From: Shimia marina
GTDB lineage: Bacteria > Pseudomonadota > Alphaproteobacteria > Rhodobacterales > Rhodobacteraceae
Direction of reading: 5' to 3'
Assembly: GCF_001458175.1 (NCBI RefSeq)
Contig: NZ_CYPW01000018.1
Coordinates: forward strand, 1-59,906
DNA length: 59,906 nt
Below are positions 52,643-59,906 of the stretch, in pieces. A program made the position numbers and the translations under genes. Within the stretch, counting starts at the first letter, position 1. Every line of letters begins with the position of its first letter. Below the pieces are notes generated by a model that ran no database searches, had not been told where the DNA came from, and was given only the letters and a program-made list of their open reading frames with translations.

Positions 52643-52986
52643 GGTGCCGATAACCAGAGCGCCGAGGTGAGCGTGGCAAAAAGGGCGGCATTGCCCAAAG
52701 TGACGAGAATGCCGGCAATCTTCCAACCTGTCGGTGTCTCGACATTGGGTTGGGCGCGCGCAACGGCCACTGAAAGAACCAGCTGATACGCGGTCAGCAG
52801 CGCTGTGAGTGATCCGGGTAGTATCGAGGGGAGCGGAAGCACCAGCATAACAGCGAGAATTGGCTGATGAAACAATGCGGTGCCATAGTTGCCAACCCAG
52901 AAGGTCTCTCCGGCTGGACGCTGTCCTTTGAGTAGAGCGGCGAGCCACTGGGGGGTGAACAGTGATGGGGTATCCGGATCAGACAT
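52639..52986 (-). CDS. Small membrane protein coupled to the EamA gene
   Basis: This 115-residue protein has two or three hydrophobic segments (about 37-75 and 88-112). It starts at an ATG with TAGGAG upstream and ends in an ATGA overlap with the EamA transporter gene. No known family motif is visible. The tight coupling suggests a partner or accessory to the transporter; that is inference. Confidence 0.65.
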   Translation of the reverse strand: MSDPDTPSLFTPQWLAALLKGQRPAGETFWVGNYGTALFHQPILAVMLVLPLPSILPGSLTALLTAYQLVLSVAVARAQPNVETPTGWKIAGILVTLGNAALFATLTSALWLSAP

Positions 52987-53060
52987 ATGCGCTCCTACAG
53001 GTTGTTTGGACCATGATCCCTGATGCCGGGAAGGTCAAACAGGTGCCCCGGTGGGCAAAT

Positions 53061-53090
53061 GAAAAACGCCCCACATAATCTGTGGGGCGT
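53061..53090 (-). terminator. Intrinsic terminator of ilvC
   Basis: A perfect 10-base stem (53066-53075 with 53081-53090) with a 5-base loop is followed on the minus strand by TTTTTC, 27 bases beyond the ilvC stop. Confidence 0.88.
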
Positions 53091-53116
53091 CCAGTGTTTC
53101 AAGGGCGAAAGAAAGA

Positions 53117-54223
<1,107 letters not shown>

Positions 54224-54270
54224 CTAATTCGAAGTTTCTATTCTTTATTGGATGATTTATCGTAGATTTC

Positions 54271-54726
54271 ATGCTTGATGATCTCGATAGGCGCATACTG
54301 CGCCACCTTCAGGGCAATCCGAGTCAGTCCCTGCCGGAACTGGCTGACCGTCTCGGTCTCACCACCTCCCGCCTGTCGCGTAAAATCGACAAGCTGCGCG
54401 AAGGGGGCATTCTGCGCGGCCAGCGCGCGGTGATTGACTGGCAGGCCCTTGGCTATGCGGTGGAGGTCAGCCTGCGGGTGACGCTTGATAAGACCCAATC
54501 TCGTGCCTTTGACGATTTTCTGGAAGCCGCGCGTGATATTCCTGAAGTCATTGAAATACAGACCTTTCTGGGGCAGGTGGATGTACGCCTGTCGGTGATC
54601 GCCAAAGATATGACCCATTATCAGGAAATCTACCGCCGCCGCATCCTGACGCTGCCCCATATCGCAGATATTGAGGCGCTCATGCATGTGGCGCGGATTA
54701 AATCTGATGAGAGCCTGCCGATATGA
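54271..54726 (+). CDS. Lrp/AsnC regulator, first of a tandem pair
   Basis: This 151-residue protein has an N-terminal winged helix-turn-helix (L-D-D-L-D-R-R-I-L-R-H-L onward) and a C-terminal RAM domain. It is divergent from ilvC, 131 bases apart, and its stop overlaps the start of a second Lrp-like gene (ATGA). Lrp proteins respond to amino acids; a role over branched-chain synthesis is likely but unproven. Confidence 0.9.
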   Translation: MLDDLDRRILRHLQGNPSQSLPELADRLGLTTSRLSRKIDKLREGGILRGQRAVIDWQALGYAVEVSLRVTLDKTQSRAFDDFLEAARDIPEVIEIQTFLGQVDVRLSVIAKDMTHYQEIYRRRILTLPHIADIEALMHVARIKSDESLPI

Positions 54727-55178
54727 TGGATCTGGATGATATTGACCGCGCGCTGCTAAAGGCGCTGGCGGAGGATGCCACACAGAATGCTGGCGCGCTT
54801 GGGCGTCGATTTCGCATGTCACAGCCTGCAACTTGGCGTCGAATCAAGCGCTTACAGGACAGCGGTGCGATTTCGGGCCGCAAACTGGATCTGGATCGTG
54901 AGAAGCTCGGTTTTGGGGTGACCGTTTTTCTTGGCATCAAACTGGCCACCAAGGGACGGGTCAGCCTCGAAGATTTTGAACGCGCCGTGACGGCAATTCC
55001 TGAGGTGCAGACCGTTGAACATGTGCTGGGCATGTATGACTATCGCCTGCGTGTCACTGCGCGGGATATCTCTGATTTTGAACGGGTTTTGCGCCGCCGG
55101 ATCATGACATTGCCCGGCGTTGGCAATGTGGAGGCCAATGTTTTGCTCAGCGAAGAGCGGCGACCTGGGCCTTTGTAA
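54723..55178 (+). CDS. Lrp/AsnC regulator, second of a tandem pair
   Basis: This second 151-residue Lrp-type protein keeps the helix-turn-helix (M-S-Q-P-A-T-W-R-R-I-K-R-L) and a RAM domain with F-E-R-A-V-T-A-I-P-E-V-Q. It overlaps the preceding regulator by 4 bases, so both should be made in similar amounts and could form mixed oligomers. Aligned by eye, the two share the fold but not close sequence, so they are not a recent duplication. Confidence 0.88.
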   Translation: MMDLDDIDRALLKALAEDATQNAGALGRRFRMSQPATWRRIKRLQDSGAISGRKLDLDREKLGFGVTVFLGIKLATKGRVSLEDFERAVTAIPEVQTVEHVLGMYDYRLRVTARDISDFERVLRRRIMTLPGVGNVEANVLLSEERRPGPL

Positions 55179-55267
55179 GTCAGAGAAGAAACTGTTTCCT
55201 GTGCATGCGGCTTTGATTTTGCATGGTTGCGGGCTAAACGCGACTGAGCAGAGATAGGAGAGTGCAG

Positions 55268-56389
55268 ATGGCACATGACGTCGATCCCGGTGGTCTGAGC
55301 GAGTTTTCCGTTGTCTTTACGGACCGGTCTTTGAATCATATGTCCAAGAAATTTCAAAAGGTTATGCGTGATATATCCGACCTTCTCAAAGAGGTTTATC
55401 ATGCGGATGCTGTGGCGCTGGTACCGGGTGGCGGCACCTATGGGATGGAGGCGGTTGCGCGTCAGTTTGCTTCTGGCCAAAAGACCCTTGTGGTGCGCAA
55501 TGGCTGGTTCTCTTACCGGTGGAGCCAGATTTTTGAGGTTGGTGGCTTTGCCGCTGAGAGCACAGTGATGGTGGCCCGGCAGGCGGGAAATGAAGCCACT
55601 GCGCCCTTTGCGCCAGCCCCAATCGAAGAGGTTGTGGCGAAAATTCATGAGGAAAAACCGCAGGTTGTCTTCGCACCTCATGTGGAAACCAGCGCCGGTG
55701 TGATTTTGCCGGATGCCTATATCGCCGCCATGGCCAGTGCCGCCCATGAGGTTGGTGCGCTGATGGTGCTGGATTGTATCGCCTCTGGCTGTGTCTGGGT
55801 GGACATGAAGGCTCTGGGGGTTGATGTGCTGTGCTCTGCGCCACAGAAAGGGTGGAGCGCGTCGCCTTCCGCAGGCTTGGTGATGATGTCAGATAAGGCG
55901 CTGGAAAGATTGCAGAATACGCAATCCGACAGCTTTGCGCTCGATTTGAAGAAGTGGCGTGACATCATGGTGGCTTATGAAAACGGTGGCCATGCCTATC
56001 ACGCGACCATGCCGACAGATGCGTTGTGCGCATTCCGTGACACCATGGTGGAAACCCGCGACTACGGTTTTGACAAGCTGCGCGATGCACAGTGGGCGTT
56101 GGGCGATGCGGTGCGTAATCTTTTGAAAAGAAAGGGCATTACGTCGGTTGCTGCCGAAGGGTTCGGGGCGCCCGGGGTTGTGGTGAGCTATACATCTGAT
56201 CCCGCCATTCAGAATGGCAGCAAGTTTGCAGCGGAAGGGATGCAGATTGCCGCCGGTGTGCCGCTGGCCTGCGATGAGCCAAAGGGCTTCATGACCTTCC
56301 GTCTTGGGCTTTTTGGTCTTGATAAACTCTACGATGTTGAGGGCACTGTTGCGCGTCTGGAGGGGGTGTTGGAGCGTGCGTTAACCTAA
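55268..56389 (+). CDS. Class V PLP aminotransferase, alanine-glyoxylate type
   Basis: This 373-residue fold-type I PLP enzyme has G-G-G-T-Y-G-M-E-A in the phosphate-binding region, the L-D-C-I-A-S-G strand, and the PLP lysine in S-A-P-Q-K-G-W-S-A-S-P. It resembles alanine-glyoxylate and phosphoserine-type class V enzymes. The ATG at 55268 has AGGAG 8 bases upstream; GTG at 55262 is nearer and less likely. It follows the two Lrp genes in the same direction, 89 bases away, so it may be regulated by them. It is a paralog of the enzyme at 3.8 kb. Confidence 0.85.
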   Translation: MAHDVDPGGLSEFSVVFTDRSLNHMSKKFQKVMRDISDLLKEVYHADAVALVPGGGTYGMEAVARQFASGQKTLVVRNGWFSYRWSQIFEVGGFAAESTVMVARQAGNEATAPFAPAPIEEVVAKIHEEKPQVVFAPHVETSAGVILPDAYIAAMASAAHEVGALMVLDCIASGCVWVDMKALGVDVLCSAPQKGWSASPSAGLVMMSDKALERLQNTQSDSFALDLKKWRDIMVAYENGGHAYHATMPTDALCAFRDTMVETRDYGFDKLRDAQWALGDAVRNLLKRKGITSVAAEGFGAPGVVVSYTSDPAIQNGSKFAAEGMQIAAGVPLACDEPKGFMTFRLGLFGLDKLYDVEGTVARLEGVLERALT

Positions 56390-56742
56390 AAACGGGGTAT
56401 ATGCATTGCGTCTGTATCCCGTCGGTAACGCAGCGGTGCCATTTTCACCCGACAAAACCGGGTTAACCTCGGCTTTTCACTCTATGGCTGCGGCGTGCGG
56501 CTGGCGTTGCCATATCGGATGGCATTCTCGGGGCAGTCGTGTCGCGAGATGATTCAGGCCAAACGCGAAACACTTTAGCAGATGAGGTATGACCGTTGCG
56601 GATTTGAGCGGTGGGGCCGGGGCTTTGCCCCGGCCGAGCCCAACCCTGCCAGCGTGCCGCAAGGCGCGCGCAGCAGGGGCGGGAGCATGTGCCGCATTTG
56701 CGGCGCGCGTCGCGGGGGTGTTGCCGCGCGACACCTGTAATT
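56390..56742. other. Intergenic GC-rich region with hairpins, no gene
   Basis: No convincing gene is present. A strong hairpin (56615-56623 with 56627-56635, three-base loop) and a second short inverted repeat (56709-56714 with 56727-56732) lie in a GC-rich tract, between genes that converge here. Neither is followed by a T-run. It probably holds termination signals or repeat remnants. Confidence 0.55.
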
Positions 56743-57945
56743 TTACCGAACGCCGAGGCCCATCTGCATCAGTGTTTTGCGTACTGGGGCCATGGAATAG
56801 AGCGCGTTGAGCCCCATGGCGCGGACATCGCGCAGGGGCTGTGCTGTGGCCATGCTGGCGCGGTTGAGCATGTCGATGCCCTGCACCCTGAGTTTGACCT
56901 CAGCAAAGCGCTTGCGGTGGTATTGCTCCAGCATCCGAGCATCACCAAGGCTGCCTGGATCCGCTTTTGCCAGTTCCAGCAGCATGCGCATGTCCCCAAG
57001 GCTCATGTTGAGCCCTTGTGCCCCGATCGGGGGCACCACATGGGCGGCTTCTGCCACCAAGGCCAGCCGCTGGCCATAAAGACGCTCCGCAGATTGGGAA
57101 ATGATTGGCCAGATCGTGCGGTTGGAGGCCAGCGTCAATGGGCCATAAAGCGCACAGCTGCGTTCGGTCATTTCCGCCTCAAAGCTGGCGCTGTCCATCT
57201 CAAACAGCTCTTGGGCGCGCGGGCCCCGTTCCATCCAGACCAGCGCCGAAGAGGGCAGGCCCTCATGGTCTGGCAGCGGCACCAATGTGAAAGGACCGCC
57301 GGAGCGGTGAATTTCGGTGGAGACATTGCCATGCGGGATGGGGTGTGTGACCGCCAGAGCCAGCGCCTTTTGGCCGTAGCGCAGGGTTTTGATACCAATG
57401 CCTGCGGCGGTGCGCATGGGCGAGTTGCGCCCATCCGCAGCAATCACCAGTCTGGCGCGGGTCTGTGTGCCATCGCTGAGCCCCACGCGGGCTTCCTGCG
57501 TGCGGGTGAAGAGCGTGGTTGTGCCACAGCCCAGTCGCAGGTCCACATTGGGCAGCTCTTGCAGACGGGCGATTATTTCGCGGCGCAGCAGCCAGTTGGG
57601 CAGGTTCCAGCCAAAGGGCTGTTCGGAAATGTCTGAGGCGTTGAAGTCTTTGACGATGCGCGGCTCTGCAATCTCGCCACCCGCATCCACGATGCGCATG
57701 ATCTGTAACGGCGCGGCATGGGGCTCAAGACGCGCCCAGAGACCGGCCTCCTCCAAAAGCTGGCGGGCCGGTTGCAGAAAGGCTGTGGTGCGCATGTCGG
57801 CACCGGCGGCATCCCGCTCGGTGACCGGCGGTGTCGGATCCACGCATTGCACGGAAAATCCGGCTGTCGCAAAGGCGGCAGCGGCGGTCAGCCCGGCGAT
57901 GCCGCCGCCGGAAATCAGGATGTCCACTTGGGTTGTCTCAGTCAT
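56743..57945 (-). CDS. UbiH/UbiF/COQ6 family FAD-dependent hydroxylase
   Basis: This 400-residue flavoprotein monooxygenase has the N-terminal FAD loop (I-S-G-G-G-I-A-G-L), the R-L-V-I-A-A-D-G-R-N-S middle motif, and A-H-V-V-P-P-I-G-A-Q-G-L-N in the FAD-ribityl-binding region. It should hydroxylate the ring in ubiquinone synthesis, working in the inner membrane complex. UbiH, UbiF and UbiI are hard to tell apart by eye. GGAGGC precedes the ATG. Confidence 0.87.
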   Translation of the reverse strand: MTETTQVDILISGGGIAGLTAAAAFATAGFSVQCVDPTPPVTERDAAGADMRTTAFLQPARQLLEEAGLWARLEPHAAPLQIMRIVDAGGEIAEPRIVKDFNASDISEQPFGWNLPNWLLRREIIARLQELPNVDLRLGCGTTTLFTRTQEARVGLSDGTQTRARLVIAADGRNSPMRTAAGIGIKTLRYGQKALALAVTHPIPHGNVSTEIHRSGGPFTLVPLPDHEGLPSSALVWMERGPRAQELFEMDSASFEAEMTERSCALYGPLTLASNRTIWPIISQSAERLYGQRLALVAEAAHVVPPIGAQGLNMSLGDMRMLLELAKADPGSLGDARMLEQYHRKRFAEVKLRVQGIDMLNRASMATAQPLRDVRAMGLNALYSMAPVRKTLMQMGLGVR

Positions 57946-58007
57946 GGCTTGTGCCTCCTGCTTGGCAGTTTACGCCTGTGGCTGAGGGGTTCCAAGAGGA
58001 AGGATTG

Positions 58008-58238
58008 TCACCCTCTGGAGATCACCACCAGAGCAAGGAATACCACGGGCACAAGGGCCACGGCAGGCATGTAGAGGCCGGGAATGCCAAACATGGCCAC
58101 AGAGGTTGCCCAGAGCGCGGCAATCAGCGCAATGGCGCTCCAGACCGTGATCACTTCTTTACGTGAGGGCAGGTCATCATGGTGGGCATCGGTGTCTACG
58201 GCGGAAGATGTGAAATCAGTCGCGTCTGCAAGGCTCAT
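58008..58238 (-). CDS. 76-residue two-helix membrane protein
   Basis: This short protein has a polar N-terminal stretch (about 1-28) and two hydrophobic helices (about 30-50 and 53-73). AGGA precedes the ATG. It lies 62 bases upstream of the UbiH-type gene on the same strand. No known family is recognised; function unknown. Confidence 0.6.
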   Translation of the reverse strand: MSLADATDFTSSAVDTDAHHDDLPSRKEVITVWSAIALIAALWATSVAMFGIPGLYMPAVALVPVVFLALVVISRG

Positions 58239-58466
58239 GAAAGCGTCCTAGAAAATGTGCCAGAGATTCTGGCTTGGAGGAGGAAGAGGCAAGCGCTATG
58301 CCCCATGTTGCGCCCCAGCTGTGGTGCTGGGCACGTCAGAAGTGGCAGAGCGCCGCATGGCAGAGCGGTGTCTGTGAGCTGTCCTGTCGCAGGGCCTAAA
58401 TATGCAAAGTGCGCGCATGTTTAAGCTGGGCAGAGTGTCGCATCCCGTGCCTGCGCAAAGAGGTGC

Positions 58467-59114
58467 TCAATCGCGCAGTTTGGACAGGAAAGTCGGCAGG
58501 TCGTCGGTGTGGAAATGGATGTGATCTGCATCATGCGGATCAGGGGCCACATGTACGGTGCGCATGCCCATCTCATGAGGGGCCTGCAGATTGCGGGGAT
58601 CATCCTCAAACATCGCTGCGGTCTCTGTGTTGACGCCATCTTGGGCAAAGATGGTTTCAAAAGCGGCGCGTTCGGGCTTGGGCAGGAAATTTGCGTGTTC
58701 CACACCATAGATCGCGTCAAACGCGCCTTCCAGTCCACGCGCGGCCAGCACCCGTTCGGCATAGGGCGCGGTGCCGTTGGTATAGACAATGCGGCGCCCC
58801 GGCAGGCTTTTGATATGGCTGGCCAGAAGGCCGTCTGCTTCCAGATGGTCAAGCGAAATGTCATGCACGTCTTTGAGGTAAGGTGCGGGATCAAGGTCAT
58901 GTTCACGCATCAGCCCGGTGAGCGTGGTGCCATAGCGCGCCCAGTAGTCCTGGCGCAGGTGATCGGCCTGTGGGCGATCCACCCCCAGTGCGGTCATCAC
59001 ATAGTTGGTCATGCGTACTTCGATCTGATCAAAGAGGCGTGCCTGTGGCGGATAAAGCGTGTTGTCGAGATCAAACACCCAGGTGGTGATATGTGAGAAA
59101 GACTGTTTTGGCAT
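58467..59114 (-). CDS. HAD-superfamily pyrimidine 5-prime-nucleotidase
   Basis: This 215-residue HAD phosphatase has motif I F-D-L-D-N-T-L-Y-P-P (nucleophile aspartate near residue 15), motif II Y-T-N-G-T (serine/threonine) and motif III/IV lysine and F-E-D-D-P-R-N. The P-P after motif I and the Y-T-N-G are typical of pyrimidine 5-prime-nucleotidases and their phosphoglycolate-like relatives. The ATG at 59114 gives the family's start; the frame extends to 59255, overlapping the divergent GntR gene. The true substrate is not fixed. Confidence 0.85.
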   Translation of the reverse strand: MPKQSFSHITTWVFDLDNTLYPPQARLFDQIEVRMTNYVMTALGVDRPQADHLRQDYWARYGTTLTGLMREHDLDPAPYLKDVHDISLDHLEADGLLASHIKSLPGRRIVYTNGTAPYAERVLAARGLEGAFDAIYGVEHANFLPKPERAAFETIFAQDGVNTETAAMFEDDPRNLQAPHEMGMRTVHVAPDPHDADHIHFHTDDLPTFLSKLRD

Positions 59115-59229
59115 GCTCTTGTGATACGTGTGAATGCCGCATTGCGCAATGCAATGCGCCGCTTGTGGGGTTGCATCGGGGGCTGGGCGGCGTAGTCTGG
59201 CCGGCAACGCAAAACAGGGAAGTTGCACG

Positions 59230-59868
59230 ATGGCGCAGAACACTCGCCCGAACAAAGATGCCTATACGCTGATTTTGGAGGCGATTGACGTTGGGGTGTA
59301 CAAGCCCGGAGATCGGCTTGTGGAGAGCGATCTGGCCGAGAAATTCGGCATGTCGCGCACGCCTATTCGTGAGGCATTGCAACGCCTGGAGACACAGTCG
59401 CTGCTGGCGCGCGACGGGCGCAGCCTGATTGTGAACTCGCTGGATCACAATCAGATGGCAGAGCTTTATGTGGTGCGCAGTGAGCTGGAAGGGCTGGCCG
59501 CGCGTTTGGCCGCCCGCCATGCGACCGCAGAAGAGGTGCGGGTGTTGCAGGATATGGTGCTTGCGGATGCGGATCTGGTGGACGATCCTTCTGCGCTGGC
59601 GCGTTCCAACCGGCGGTTTCACAAGCAGATTCATCTGGCGAGCCACAATCGCTATCTGGTGCAGCAGTTGGATCTTGTGCACCGCTCCATGGCGCTTATG
59701 GCAACCACCTCCATTGCGGTGGAGGGACGTGGTGAGGACACATTGGTGGAGCATCAGGCCATTGTAGATGCGATCACCGCGCGGAATGAAGACGGGGCCG
59801 ATGAGGCGCTGCGCAAGCATATTTCCACGGCCTTTGTGACCCGGTTGAAGCAGGAAAACGAAGGCTGA
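59230..59868 (+). CDS. GntR family regulator, FadR/FCD subgroup
   Basis: This 212-residue regulator has an N-terminal winged helix (A-Y-T-L-I-L-E-A-I onward, helix-turn-helix with S-R-T-P-I-R-E-A-L) and an all-helical FCD ligand domain. The metal/ligand-binding pattern includes D-E/H residues such as R-R-F-H and H-Q-A-I. The ATG at 59230 has GGGAAG upstream; the frame runs 32 codons further but would overlap the HAD gene. It is divergent from the nucleotidase, 115 bases apart. The target genes and ligand (often an organic acid) are unknown. No feature is seen in the last 38 bases of the window. Confidence 0.88.
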   Translation: MAQNTRPNKDAYTLILEAIDVGVYKPGDRLVESDLAEKFGMSRTPIREALQRLETQSLLARDGRSLIVNSLDHNQMAELYVVRSELEGLAARLAARHATAEEVRVLQDMVLADADLVDDPSALARSNRRFHKQIHLASHNRYLVQQLDLVHRSMALMATTSIAVEGRGEDTLVEHQAIVDAITARNEDGADEALRKHISTAFVTRLKQENEG

Positions 59869-59906
59869 TCAGCGCGGTTGCGCGACAGGCGGGGCCGTTT
59901 CTTGGG

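Noticed and set aside
56477-56734. 85-codon minus-strand frame in the gap between aminotransferase and UbiH genes
   Set aside because: Alanine/arginine-rich translation of GC-rich hairpin DNA; no ribosome site, no family resemblance.

Overview
The window reads as a stretch of chromosome from a marine alphaproteobacterium of the Rhodobacterales (Roseobacter group). This rests on gene content and order: FolE2 and a FolB-FolP-GlmM run, an O-succinylhomoserine sulfhydrylase gene behind a SAM-II (metA-type) riboswitch, a glyQ/glyS pair split by a DUF6446-like gene, and an alphaproteobacterial-type RNase P RNA. No tRNA, rRNA, CRISPR array, insertion sequence or prophage gene was recognised. The genus cannot be fixed from the sequence alone.

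Layout. 1-7.4 kb: a fragment of a possible acetyltransferase, YgfZ, a family 2 glycosyltransferase, an ABC exporter, a class V aminotransferase, a 61-residue membrane protein, a HisC-type aminotransferase and an enoyl-CoA hydratase. 7.4-12.5 kb: valS with an in-frame palindromic repeat, and an Lrp-type regulator facing a group IV ornithine/lysine decarboxylase. 12.5-15.9 kb: a CoxL-type molybdenum hydroxylase subunit without partner subunits, and a DUF2235 hydrolase. 15.9-22.5 kb: one long minus-strand block with a 27-residue membrane peptide, XpaC, TelA, a DUF2927 lipoprotein, an SPFH-GYF protein, a CPCC protein, a zinc-ribbon membrane protein and a nitroreductase. This is the best candidate here for a poorly described multi-gene system, probably an envelope-stress or tellurite-type response.

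22.6-31.4 kb: rluB, tadA, gatC, gatA, a lipoprotein with an excalibur-like end, an AmpD-like amidase, rnpB with its promoter, a lysoplasmalogenase, ftsY, an EamA transporter and yciB. 31.4-38.6 kb: a YfcG/YghU-type GST, the SAM-II leader plus terminator and metZ, folE2, trkH, and a secreted trypsin-like protein that has lost all three catalytic residues. 38.7-47.4 kb: glyQ, an AT-richer FkbM methyltransferase, a DUF6446-like protein, gltS, glyS and a PPDK-like protein whose ATP-binding half looks degenerate while its phosphotransfer histidine and catalytic cysteine remain.

47.5-59.9 kb: a cell-wall hydrolase, folB (with an extra C-terminal domain), folP and glmM, two overlapping membrane-protein genes, ilvC, a tandem pair of Lrp regulators facing ilvC, a second class V aminotransferase, a UbiH-type hydroxylase, a small membrane protein, a HAD pyrimidine nucleotidase and a GntR regulator. 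Most of the window is core metabolism, translation and envelope maintenance. Functions are assigned from motifs and family knowledge only; no database search was run.
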